A DNA stretch of 64,000 nucleotides from CAWEEP01 sp963808125 (lineage in GTDB: Bacteria; Chloroflexota; Dormibacteria; Aeolococcales; Aeolococcaceae): assembly GCA_963808125.1 (NCBI GenBank), contig CAWEEP010000011.1, positions 13,773-77,772 on the forward strand, in the 5' to 3' direction. The notes below the pieces were generated by a model. That model made no database searches, was not told where the DNA came from, and worked only from the letters and a program-made list of their open reading frames with translations. The first letter of the stretch is position 1, and the number at the start of each line of letters is the position of its first letter. A program made the translations under genes and the position numbers. Shown one piece after another: positions 20,282-28,472 of the stretch.

Positions 20282-21276
20282 GGATCACCGTCTGCATCCC
20301 CACGGTCCGCCCCGAAGCCCTGGGCAGGACGATACGCTCGGTGCAGCGGCAGACCTGGCATGACTGGGAGTTGCAGATCGTGGGGCAGGGGGACGCGAAA
20401 ACCGAGACCGCGCTGCGCGACGCGGTGGCGGCCGTCGCCGCCACCGACAGCCGGGTCGCCTACGTCCACCTCGCCGAGCGCGGCTGCAGCCGGGCACGCA
20501 ACGCCGGGACCCGCCTGGCCACTGGCGAGGTCATCGCCTTCCTCGACGACGACTGCGAGGCCGATCCCGCGTGGTTGGAAACGATCGCGGGAGCCTTCGC
20601 CGCCGACCCGGAGCTCGGCGCGGTGGGCGGAGCCGTCGTCGGCCCGGACCACCTCGGACCGCTCACCGCCTGCCCGAGCGTGATGCCCGTCGAGGCCCTG
20701 TACGACCCGGCGGCGACGCCCCGGTGTCCGCCGCCAGGCTGGGATTGGATCGGCGCCAACTGCGCCTTCTCCGCCGCCGCCGCCGCCCGTGTCGGGCCCT
20801 GGGACGAGATCCTGGGCCCGGGGGCCGAGTTCCCCGTCGGCGAGGACACCGACTACAAGCTCCGTCTCGAGTCCCTCGGCATCCGGATGCTGACGACACC
20901 GCGGGCGCGGATCCTGCATTCGTCCGGCGTGCGCAGCGGGCGAGCGGCGCTGCGCAGCCAGCGCAACTACGCCCTCGGCAACGGTGCCCTGGCTGGCAAG
21001 CAGAGCCTCGACGGGGATCCGCGGGGGCGCCTCTGGCTCCGCGAGACGCGCCGCCGGTGCCTCACGGCCTGGGCGCGCCGCCTGCGCCCCGACCGGCTGG
21101 CGGTGGATCTGCGGCATCTCCTCTGGTTCGAGATCGGCTACCGGCGCTGCCTGCGCCACTTCGTGGTCGATGCGAGCGGCCTCCTTCGGCGGCGCGACGG
21201 CGCGCCGGAAGCGCTCCGCTCCCCGCTTCATCAACCCCATGAGGCGGATCCCCGCCATGCCGCGGCCGGCTCCTGA
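20278..21276 (+). CDS. Family 2 glycosyltransferase
   Basis: The 332-residue protein opens ITVCIPTVRPEALGRTIRSV and carries the metal-binding acidic cluster in FLDDDCEADPAW, then ANCAFSAAAAARVGPWDE and GEDTDYKLRLES, the GT-A C-terminal acidic pair. It is an inverting GT2 enzyme. The ATG overlaps the stop of the preceding GT4 (ATGA). The layout matches the broken GT2 at 2295-3254, so the two are probably distant paralogues that add different residues of one repeat unit. The C-terminal ~90 residues are Arg-rich (LRRCLTAWARRLRPDRLAVD) and may bind membrane lipid head groups. The next short gene begins inside its last 20 bases. Confidence 0.88.
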   Translation: MRITVCIPTVRPEALGRTIRSVQRQTWHDWELQIVGQGDAKTETALRDAVAAVAATDSRVAYVHLAERGCSRARNAGTRLATGEVIAFLDDDCEADPAWLETIAGAFAADPELGAVGGAVVGPDHLGPLTACPSVMPVEALYDPAATPRCPPPGWDWIGANCAFSAAAAARVGPWDEILGPGAEFPVGEDTDYKLRLESLGIRMLTTPRARILHSSGVRSGRAALRSQRNYALGNGALAGKQSLDGDPRGRLWLRETRRRCLTAWARRLRPDRLAVDLRHLLWFEIGYRRCLRHFVVDASGLLRRRDGAPEALRSPLHQPHEADPRHAAAGS

Positions 21277-21679
21277 GGCGGTGCCAGGACGGGGGGGCGC
21301 CCTCCGACAGGCGATCGCCTTCCGCTTGGCCACCAGACGCGGCGACTGCCCCATGGTCCTCCCGGTCGCTCGCGGCGCCGGCGCATTGCTCAGCCGCCGC
21401 GACTGCCGGCGGCTGGTGAGCCTCGTCGATCCCGCCGCGGTCGATCCCGGCCGCCGCGGCTCGCGCGGCTGGCTGGAGCGCCGGCAGGCCCGGCGATCCG
21501 CCCTCCTGCTCGTCCCCGACCGGGCCACGGCGATGCACCTCGCCGCACGCTGGCATGTCGACCTGGCCAGGGTGAACCTCGCTCCCGACCTCGCCCATCC
21601 TCCTGAGGAGCTGATCGACAGGGTGGGCAGCTGCGGCGGCAGGACGTCGCGGAGGGCGAAGCCCTGGTACGCACAGTGA
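21257..21679 (+). CDS. Uncharacterised 140-residue protein in the coupled unit
   Basis: The ATG at 21257 lies within the last bases of the GT2 gene, and the TGA overlaps the GTG of the following large gene. This double overlap supports it as a real gene although it has no family I recognise. The sequence is Arg/Ala-rich, without membrane segments: RQAIAFRLATRRGDCPMVLP, GALLSRRDCRRLVSLVDP, RSALLLVPDRATAMHLAARW and a final APDLAHPPEELIDRVGSCGG. It could be a small partner of the 660-residue protein that follows, since their translation seems linked. Shadow coding cannot be fully excluded given the GC content. Confidence 0.55.
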   Translation: MPRPAPEAVPGRGGALRQAIAFRLATRRGDCPMVLPVARGAGALLSRRDCRRLVSLVDPAAVDPGRRGSRGWLERRQARRSALLLVPDRATAMHLAARWHVDLARVNLAPDLAHPPEELIDRVGSCGGRTSRRAKPWYAQ

Positions 21680-23658
21680 CCGGCGCCGGAAAACGGCGCC
21701 TTCTCCTCTTCCTCGCCCCCGCGGACCATCCGCATCGTGATCTGGTCTGCGCCACCCTGGCGTGGGTCGCGGCGGCCGAGGGCAGCCTCTTCGAGTGCTA
21801 CTACGACGCGCGCCCGAGCGGCACCCATTTCGGCGGCGGCCTGCCGCCGGACAGTGACCCCAACGAGATGCGGGGGGGCACGATCACCGGCGCCCACCAC
21901 CTGGAGCAGCTCCTCCTGCTCCTCCAGCGTTTCGACTGCGAGGCTGCCTCGCTGGGACCGGCGGTGCTGGGCGACGTCATCGACTCCGCCGGTGTCCAGT
22001 TCCGATCCCGCAGCCCGGATGTGGCGGTCTTCTACGACGAGGTCCTCGCCTCCAGCGCGGCGCACGGGCCAGGGACCCTTCTGCTGGTCGGGGAGGGGCG
22101 CACTCCGGGGACCCGCCTGAGCGCTTTCGCCTTCCCGGAGATCGTCAACCGGCGCCTCCTGGCTATCGGGGACGGTGACCCCGAGGCCCTCGCCGGGCTG
22201 CGCCGCAACCTGGGGTTCGAGTCCCTCTGGCTCGCCGGTCCGCCCCCCTCTGGCGCAACCGACCTGCGACCCGAGCAGACGGCCAGCGCCGCCGAGGAGA
22301 CGGCGTGGATGGCGGAGCGCTGGTCCGGTCGGGGCCGCGGGTTCATCCTCGGCGACGAGGAGCTCGTCGGCCGATGGATCCCGACCGCGGCCCGCGAGGG
22401 CTGGATGCCGATCCACGGGACGCCGCAGACCGAGGTGATCGACCGCCTGGCGGAGCCGTTGCGCCGGACCGACGTCGTCCTCGGCCGCCAGCATCACGAC
22501 AACGACTTCCTGGCCCTGTCGCGGCTGGGGGTCGCCTTCCAGGTCGTCGACCCGGGCAGACCGCCTTTCCCGGTGCTCCGCGAGGAACCGCCCCCCTGGC
22601 CTGCCCCACCTCTGCCCGACGAGCCCGACGACGCCCAGCTTTCCCGGTGGGCCGCCGAGGGGAAGGTCCTCTCCACCCTGCTCTTCTGGACCGGCATGGC
22701 CCGGGAGCTGGAGAACCTCTATGCCCTCGCCGACGTCCTCAACCTCACGGGAATGGCGGCCGGGCTCATCCTGACAACCGAGAGCTTCGCCCACATGCCG
22801 TACCCGCCGCTGACGCTCACGCAGCACCCGCTGAGCGCCGGGGGGCTCGCGCCCCGGGTCGAGCTGCTCCTCGGCTGTGCCGGAGCCGGCGTCCTGATCG
22901 AGTCGGAAACCCCGATCGACCGCTTCGCGTTGACCCTGAAGCGGTCGGTGGACGACCTGGCCGCGCGACTGGGGGGCCGTGACCGGGTGCCGCGCGGCTG
23001 GTGGCCGCTGATGGACGCCCCTCTCGTGCCCCGGCCCTCGCACCGGCTGGCCGGTCATCCGGAGCCACCATACTTTCGCATCCGCTACCGGCCGCGGGAG
23101 CCGGAGCCGTCCGCCGCCGGCGAGGGCGGCGGACGTCCCAGCCGATCGCCCCGAGCCGTGATCGGCCGGTCCCCTCTGCGCAAGCTCTTCGAAGCCGACC
23201 GCCCCTTCACCGACTTCAGGCCGGGCCCCCCGGGCCGAGCCGCCCTCGAGGCGGTGCGGGACGCCGGGTTCGAGTACGCCTTCACGGCGTCAGCCTTCGG
23301 CGGGCCCCCCCGCGCCGTGGTGGACGTCCGGGGGATGGTGGCCCTCACCTACACCGCCGGCCGCTGGGATGGGTGGTCCCCTTTCATCACCGTCAACGAC
23401 GTCTCCGACCTGGAGCGGGCGGAGCGCAGGCTGGTGCGCGCGGGCCGCCCCGGCTGGCTCGCCGGCACCATCGACACCTGCCTCTGGGCGTTCACGGGGC
23501 CGGTCTGGGAACGTGGCCGCGACCTCTTCGCCATGTGTCGCTGGATGGCCGGCGGCGGCTCGACCGGGCGCCTTGTGAACGTTACCCCTCACACGGCGGC
23601 GCGGTACGCACGGTTGCTCGCGGATCGCGGCATGGTGGACGGCCTGCCCTCGGCGTGA
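21676..23658 (+). CDS. Uncharacterised 660-residue protein, two-part architecture
   Basis: The GTG at 21676 overlaps the stop of the small gene before it. The first ~440 residues begin KRRLLLFLAPADHPHRDLVC, a Rossmann-like first strand, and include HHLEQLLLLLQRFDCEAA, VVLGRQHHDNDFLALSR and ESFAHMPYPPLTLTQHPL. A Pro/Arg/Ser-rich linker (around residues 470-495) leads to a C-terminal ~160-residue domain with RAALEAVRDAGFEYAFTASA, PFITVNDVSDLERAERR, TIDTCLWAF and a closing VNVTPHTAARYARLLADRG. The C-terminal part faintly recalls barrel-type polysaccharide deacetylases, but I see no complete metal-binding set, so no function is assigned. There are no signal peptide or membrane helices; it should be cytoplasmic. 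Its place after two glycosyltransferases suggests glycan work. Confidence 0.75.
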   Translation: MTGAGKRRLLLFLAPADHPHRDLVCATLAWVAAAEGSLFECYYDARPSGTHFGGGLPPDSDPNEMRGGTITGAHHLEQLLLLLQRFDCEAASLGPAVLGDVIDSAGVQFRSRSPDVAVFYDEVLASSAAHGPGTLLLVGEGRTPGTRLSAFAFPEIVNRRLLAIGDGDPEALAGLRRNLGFESLWLAGPPPSGATDLRPEQTASAAEETAWMAERWSGRGRGFILGDEELVGRWIPTAAREGWMPIHGTPQTEVIDRLAEPLRRTDVVLGRQHHDNDFLALSRLGVAFQVVDPGRPPFPVLREEPPPWPAPPLPDEPDDAQLSRWAAEGKVLSTLLFWTGMARELENLYALADVLNLTGMAAGLILTTESFAHMPYPPLTLTQHPLSAGGLAPRVELLLGCAGAGVLIESETPIDRFALTLKRSVDDLAARLGGRDRVPRGWWPLMDAPLVPRPSHRLAGHPEPPYFRIRYRPREPEPSAAGEGGGRPSRSPRAVIGRSPLRKLFEADRPFTDFRPGPPGRAALEAVRDAGFEYAFTASAFGGPPRAVVDVRGMVALTYTAGRWDGWSPFITVNDVSDLERAERRLVRAGRPGWLAGTIDTCLWAFTGPVWERGRDLFAMCRWMAGGGSTGRLVNVTPHTAARYARLLADRGMVDGLPSA

Positions 23659-23754
23659 CCGACCCACCTCGCCGGGGCCACCGGAGAGCGCCCGTGGGAT
23701 GGCGAATGGGATGTCCCAGAAAGGGGCGCGGTCGCCCATTGGCAGCGGGACGGC

Positions 23755-24935
23755 GTGAGAGGGAGACTCTTCCCCATGGCCGTCACGGCTGGATCAAGGG
23801 GCCCGGCGGCGGAGACGTTCCAACCACCCCCAACGGAGCATCGTCCGCCCCACCGGCGCATCCTGGTCGTCGTGTACGGCCACCTTTCCGACAGCATGGC
23901 CGCGACGCCGGCCCTCCGCAGCCTCCGCGCTGCGCTGCCCGATGCGCGGATCGAGATCCTGGCTCTGCGCTGCGCGCGTCCGGTTCTCGGCCGCTCCCCC
24001 CACGTCGATGCGGTGATGGAGTGGGACGACTTCCACCGCAAGGGGGCGTCGATGGCCCGGGTGGAGAAGGCGGCGGTGATCGCCACCCTGGGGGCGAAGT
24101 TGCGCCATCGCCGGTACGACGCCACGCTGGTGCTGCACAACGGTACCGGGGCCATGCGCAGCTCGCCCGAGCAGTCGGCTCGCCGGTTCAGGCGGGCATC
24201 TCGTTCGGGGGTGACGGGTTCAGCCACCCGGTCAGCCCCGCGGCCGACGCGGAGTCGGCCCGGGAGGCGAACGCCCGGGTGCTCAGGGCTTTCGGGGTCG
24301 AGGAGGACGGGGGTCCGGTGGAGCTGGTCACGCTGCCCGAGGAGCGGGCCGCCGCGCGCCGGTTGGTCGGATCCGGCGACGGCCCCCTCGTCGGCATCCA
24401 CGCCGGCGCCGACTGGTCCTGCCAGCAATGGCTTCCGGAGCGGTTCGCCGCGGTCGCCTCCACACTGCAGCGGGAGGCGGGCGCCCGCGTCGTCCTGACC
24501 GGCTCGGGGAGCGAGACAGGTCTGCAGGAGGAGATGGCTCGAGGCATGGCCCAGCCTCCCGTCCTCGCCGCCGGCCGGACCTCGTTCGGTGAGCTGGTCG
24601 AGGTGATCCGGGGTCTCGACCTGCTTGTCTGCGTCAGCAGCGCCGCCTCCTCCATCGCGGACGTGACAGGGACGCCGAGCATCGTCCTGCTCGGTCCAGA
24701 GGACGGCCGCTTCACCGGGATGGCGCCGACCGAGCACCGCCGGGTGCTCCAGCCCGGCGGTCTGCGCCTGGCGGGTAGCTGGTGCGAACTGGGCCGCTGG
24801 GGGGTCCTCTCCGGCTGCAACTCGCCCGTCTGCCGCGGTGTCGGCGGTCTGGCCGAACTGGATCCTGCCGCCGTCAGCGCCGCCGCCCTGGAGATGCTCG
24901 GCACTGCCCCGATGCGGCGCGCCCGGGCCTCCTGA
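23755..24935 (+). CDS. Family 9 (heptosyltransferase-type) glycosyltransferase, frame broken
   Basis: Joined over a -1 indel near 24160 the protein is about 393 residues. It begins HRRILVVVYGHLSDSMAATP, the GT9 N-terminal loop, and continues LPDARIEILALRCARPVLGR and DATLVLHNGTGAMR. After the break it reads ARAVGSPVQAGISFGGDGFS, PLVGIHAGADWSCQQWLPER, TGSGSETGLQEEM and the donor motif CVSSAASSIADVTGTPSIVLLGPE. That is the ADP-heptose-LPS heptosyltransferase family in general, although Gram-negative LPS is not implied; such enzymes also serve other surface glycans. The GTG at 23755 is used; the ATG at 23776 is a reasonable alternative. It follows the 660-residue gene by 96 bases in the same direction. 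Confidence 0.8.
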
Positions 24936-25007
24936 GCTCGGCGCCTGCGGCACGCCCACCCCAGCAGCGCCGCCTCCAGTCCACACCGCGCTGCCCTGGG
25001 GGGAGGT

Positions 25008-25676
25008 TCAGAGCGAGGGGACGGTCTGGAGGACGAGATTGGCCATCCGCCGGTGACCGGTGTCGTTCGGGTGCATCGTGTCGGCCACGCCGAAGGGCGT
25101 GCGGCGCCCCGCCGGGCCCCGCGCGGTCGCGTCCTCGTACACGGCGGAGAGGGCCACGAAGCTCCCGCCCCGTCGCAGACAGGAGCCGGAAATCACGGCG
25201 TCGTACTCGGCCACGACGCCCCCGGCCTGGCTGCGGCCCTGCGCCGGTCCCCAGACGCCCAGGCTGACGAGGGCGGCCCCCGGGCCCATGACGCGGTCCA
25301 GAAGCCGCCCGTATGCCTCGCCGAACCGCTCTGTGGGGGTGGGCCGCCAGACGCCACCAGGCCGGTAGCCAAGCCAGTCGTTGGTCCCCAGCTCGACCAC
25401 GACCAGCCGCCGCCCCAAGGAGAGAGGGACCTCGAGGAGGTCGTCGAGGCGGCCACCCGAGATGGCATGGACCGAGACGGTGAAATGGCCGGCGGAGAGC
25501 GCGCGTGTCAACCGGGCGGCGTAGGTGCGATCGAGCTGGGAGGCGTGCTCGCCGACGGTGAGGCTGTCGCCCACCAGCACGACGTCGGCGGCGCCCGGCT
25601 CGGCGACCGCCCGCCGGCGTCCGGGCGTCCTCAGTAGGCCCCCCGGCCCGAAACCACGGCGCGGACCGTCTTCCAC
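25008..25676 (-). CDS. SGNH/GDSL hydrolase
   Basis: The conserved blocks are clear: VVLVGDSLTVG (block I, nucleophile Ser), the oxyanion Gly and Asn in ISGGRLDD and VVELGTNDW, and the catalytic Asp-x-x-His in DTMHPNDTGHRRMA. This is a serine hydrolase of the GDSL type, often an acetyl-esterase or acyl hydrolase for polysaccharides. The start is uncertain. GTG at 25676 lies inside the end of the upstream sugar-transferase gene. A CTG at 25634 overlaps that gene's TGA in the same 4-nt style (CTGA) as other junctions here, but CTG starts are rare. I see no signal peptide, so it may act on cytoplasmic intermediates. A role in trimming acyl groups added by the nearby acyltransferase is inference. 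Confidence 0.82.
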   Translation of the reverse strand: MEDGPRRGFGPGGLLRTPGRRRAVAEPGAADVVLVGDSLTVGEHASQLDRTYAARLTRALSAGHFTVSVHAISGGRLDDLLEVPLSLGRRLVVVELGTNDWLGYRPGGVWRPTPTERFGEAYGRLLDRVMGPGAALVSLGVWGPAQGRSQAGGVVAEYDAVISGSCLRRGGSFVALSAVYEDATARGPAGRRTPFGVADTMHPNDTGHRRMANLVLQTVPSL

Positions 25677-27151
25677 AGCACCGCGGCGTCGAGGAGAACC
25701 GACCAGTTCTCCACGTACTCGAGATCGAGGCGCACCGTCTCGTCCCAGGAGAGGTCGGAGCGACCGCTCACCTGCCACAGTCCGGTGATCCCGGGCCTGA
25801 CGAGGAGACGCCGCCGGCGCAGGTCGCCGGGGTAGCGATCGACCTCGCTGGCCAGCGGCGGTCGCGGTCCGATCATGGACATCGTGCCGTTGAGGACGTT
25901 CCAGAGCTGCGGCAGCTCGTCCAGCGAGTAGCGGCGGAGGAAGCGGCCCACCGGGGTGACGCGCGGATCGCGACGGATCTTGAAGAGCACGCCGTCGTGC
26001 TCGTTGAGCTCGGCGATGGTCGCCAGGTCGCGGTCGGCTCCCTCACACATGGTGCGGAACTTGAGGAGGGTGAACTCCTTGCCGTTCAGCCCGACGCGAG
26101 ACTGGCGGAACAGTGCCGGGCCGGGGCTCCCGAGGCGGACGGCGAGCGCGATGACGGCGAGCAGCGGGCTGAGGACGATGCAGAGCACGCCGGCGACGAG
26201 CCGGTCGAGGGTTGCCTTGACGAACCAGGCTCCTCCGTGGAATCCCGCCTCCCGGACGTCGAGCAGCGGAAGCCCGCCGATGGGACGGATGACCAGCCTC
26301 GGGCCGGCCAGCTCGGTCACCCCGGGGGCGATGAGGAGGCGGATGCCGGTGCCCTCAAGGTCCCAGGAGAGGCGGCGCAGCTCGGCTCCGGTGAGAACGC
26401 TGGAGCCGGTGACGACGACAGTGTCGGCGGACGACTTGCGCGCCAACTCGAGGATCTCGGCGACCAGGCTCGGGTGCGCCGGCGGGGACGCACCCATCGC
26501 ACCGTCGGTGGTCTCGGCGACGCAGGCTCCGACAACTCGCAGGCCGGCATGGGGGAGGCGGCCGATGTGGGCGACCAGCCCCCGGATCTCGTCGGCGGAG
26601 CCAATCACCACCGCACGGTGGATCGAACCGCCGACGCGGAGGCGGCGGCGGAGCATCACCCGGCCGGTGAGGTGCGCGGTCAGGCTCAGGGCGACCATGG
26701 ATGACACCCCCACCCCGGCCACCTCTCGCGAGACATCGCTGTGCGTGAGGTACGAGATGAAGACGAGCATGGCCAGCATCCAAAGCCCAGCGTTGGCGAT
26801 CCGGCCGAACTCGGCGGCGCCGCTGCCCATGCGGTGATCCTCATAGGTGCCCATGAGGGTCAGCATTGCCGGCCAGGCCAGTGGGGCGGCGACGACCAGG
26901 ACCACGTAGAGGAGGCTGGGCCCCAGAGGCTGGGTGACGCCGTAACGGCCCACAACGGCCACCAAGGCGGCGGCCATCCCGGCGACGGCGTCGGCGGCGA
27001 GAAGCGCAAGGTGCCAGGCCGCGGTCGAGATCTGCTTGCCATCGCTCGCGGAGTTCGAGATCGACGACACCACGCTGAGCCGCAGTGGACGGGGTCGGAG
27101 CGGGATCGCGACTCCGGTCAGGGTCACCTCGTCGTTGATCACATCCCCCAT
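25631..27151 (-). CDS. Polyprenyl glycosylphosphotransferase, priming sugar transferase
   Basis: The 506-residue protein has four or five N-terminal transmembrane helices (about residues 40-200), a central Rossmann-like CoA-binding domain (RAVVIGSADEIRGLVAHIGR, VVTGSSVLTG), and a C-terminal bacterial sugar transferase domain. The last has FVKATLDRLVAGVLCIVLSP, RQSRVGLNGKEFTLLKFRTM, RFLRRYSLDELPQLWNVL and RPGITGLWQVSGRS, all hallmarks of WbaP/PssY-type enzymes. It transfers a sugar phosphate to undecaprenyl phosphate and so starts repeat-unit assembly. The ATG at 27151 gives a short Arg/Pro-containing N-tail before the helices. It is followed immediately by the GDSL hydrolase gene and preceded, 97 bases upstream, by the acyltransferase gene, all on the minus strand. 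Confidence 0.93.
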   Translation of the reverse strand: MGDVINDEVTLTGVAIPLRPRPLRLSVVSSISNSASDGKQISTAAWHLALLAADAVAGMAAALVAVVGRYGVTQPLGPSLLYVVLVVAAPLAWPAMLTLMGTYEDHRMGSGAAEFGRIANAGLWMLAMLVFISYLTHSDVSREVAGVGVSSMVALSLTAHLTGRVMLRRRLRVGGSIHRAVVIGSADEIRGLVAHIGRLPHAGLRVVGACVAETTDGAMGASPPAHPSLVAEILELARKSSADTVVVTGSSVLTGAELRRLSWDLEGTGIRLLIAPGVTELAGPRLVIRPIGGLPLLDVREAGFHGGAWFVKATLDRLVAGVLCIVLSPLLAVIALAVRLGSPGPALFRQSRVGLNGKEFTLLKFRTMCEGADRDLATIAELNEHDGVLFKIRRDPRVTPVGRFLRRYSLDELPQLWNVLNGTMSMIGPRPPLASEVDRYPGDLRRRRLLVRPGITGLWQVSGRSDLSWDETVRLDLEYVENWSVLLDAAVLWKTVRAVVSGRGAY

Positions 27152-27248
27152 CGTGATGGCCACCGTTTCGTGACGCGATGGGAACTTGCCGCGGCGGTCT
27201 GGGCGATTGTCCCCACCGACCCGGGCGCGGCCCACCGTCCGGGCTGCG

Positions 27249-28472
27249 TCAGGCGGCGTCGCGGCCCCGAGCCACCCCGCCACCGCGATGCAGGAGGCGG
27301 AGCGGTGCCAGCAGCAGCGCCTCGGCGCTTCCTGGCTCCGGCGCGCCCGAGGACCGCAGGGTGCGCCGCTCGACGGTGACGAAGAGGAGCCAGGCCACGG
27401 CGAGGATGGCGGGGACGAGCAGGACGATCTCGGCGAAGACGAGGCGAGGCGAGGCGCCGGTTCTGCGCAACACCGACGCCAGGATCACGACGATCGGCTG
27501 GTGCACCAGGTAGATGCTGTACGACATGACCCCCAGGGCGACGAGCGGGCGCCAGGAGAAGATGCGACCGATGAGGTTGCCGCGCGCCAGCACGATGCAG
27601 AGGAGGAGGAAGAAGACGGCTCCGAAGAGGATGTGCTCCAGCGAGCTGCCGACGGAAAGGACCGCCAGGGGAACCAACAGCAGGAGGCCCCATCCCAGCC
27701 GTGAGACGCGGTGGATCTGACCGCTGGCGTAGAGGCGGGCGGCGACCATGCCGAAGGCGAACTCCGCCCAGCGTCCGGGCAGAAGGTTGGGCAACACGGC
27801 GGTGGCCATCAGGGAGTTCGCGGCGACGGCGTGGCCGTCGAGGGCGATCTGCAGACAAAGGCGGTAGGCGACGTTGACGGCCACCACGGCGACCACGACG
27901 CGGGTCAGGCCGAAGCGGCGGACGCCGAAGACGAGCAGGGGAAGTCCGAGGTACAGCTGCCATTCAAGGGCCAGCGACCAGTACGCGCCGTTGAGGGCGT
28001 AGAAGGTGCTCGGGAAGAGCGAGTGGAGCATGGTCAGGTGGGTGACCGCCTGCACAACGAGTTCGGGCCCGCTGTAGCGCGCCAGCCCGAGATGGCCGGC
28101 GGCGAGGGCGGTGACGGCCAGCACCGCGGCGAGGGACACGTAGTAGGCGGGCAGAAGCCTTGTGGCCCGGCGCCGGAAGAACCGGCCGGCGCGGAGACGG
28201 CCGCCGCCTCGAACCACGGGAAGGTAAAGGCAGAAGCCGCTCAGGACGAGGAAGAGGCTGACACCGGTGGATCCGCTGTGGACGATCAGATCGAGGGGTC
28301 CCAGGCGCGCACCGCTGAACGCCCGGATGTGGAAGGCGACCACCCAGAGCGCGGCGAGAGCCCGAAGTCCGTCCACGCCGCTGAGCCGCGCCAGTTTCGG
28401 AGTGGGAGTCGCGACCTCTTCCACCCCTGGGCCCGGATCGACGACGTCGACCGGTTGCTCCGCGACGCTCAC
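27249..28472 (-). CDS. Membrane acyltransferase, family 3
   Basis: The 407-residue protein has about ten hydrophobic segments and the acyltransferase-3 signature near the first helix: LSGVDGLRALAALWVVAFHI, with the catalytic-site His after VAF, then VSLFLVLSGFCLYLPVV and RFFRRRATRLLPAYYVSL (the RxxR-type motif). Family members transfer acetyl or other acyl groups to exported sugars. The GTG at 28472 overlaps the TGA of the upstream GT2-WecG fusion gene (GTGA), giving a firm start; the longer open frame upstream is not needed. The C-terminal end is Ser/Pro/Arg-rich and cytoplasmic. It probably O-acylates the polymer made by this locus, and the GDSL hydrolase downstream could act on the same groups. 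Confidence 0.9.
   Translation of the reverse strand: MSVAEQPVDVVDPGPGVEEVATPTPKLARLSGVDGLRALAALWVVAFHIRAFSGARLGPLDLIVHSGSTGVSLFLVLSGFCLYLPVVRGGGRLRAGRFFRRRATRLLPAYYVSLAAVLAVTALAAGHLGLARYSGPELVVQAVTHLTMLHSLFPSTFYALNGAYWSLALEWQLYLGLPLLVFGVRRFGLTRVVVAVVAVNVAYRLCLQIALDGHAVAANSLMATAVLPNLLPGRWAEFAFGMVAARLYASGQIHRVSRLGWGLLLLVPLAVLSVGSSLEHILFGAVFFLLLCIVLARGNLIGRIFSWRPLVALGVMSYSIYLVHQPIVVILASVLRRTGASPRLVFAEIVLLVPAILAVAWLLFVTVERRTLRSSGAPEPGSAEALLLAPLRLLHRGGGVARGRDAA

Noticed and set aside
23001..23754. Plus-strand open frame upstream of the GT9 second half as its own N-terminus
   Set aside because: The upstream part overlaps the 660-residue gene in another frame and lacks GT9 motifs; the true N-terminal half is at 23755-24160 in the neighbouring frame.
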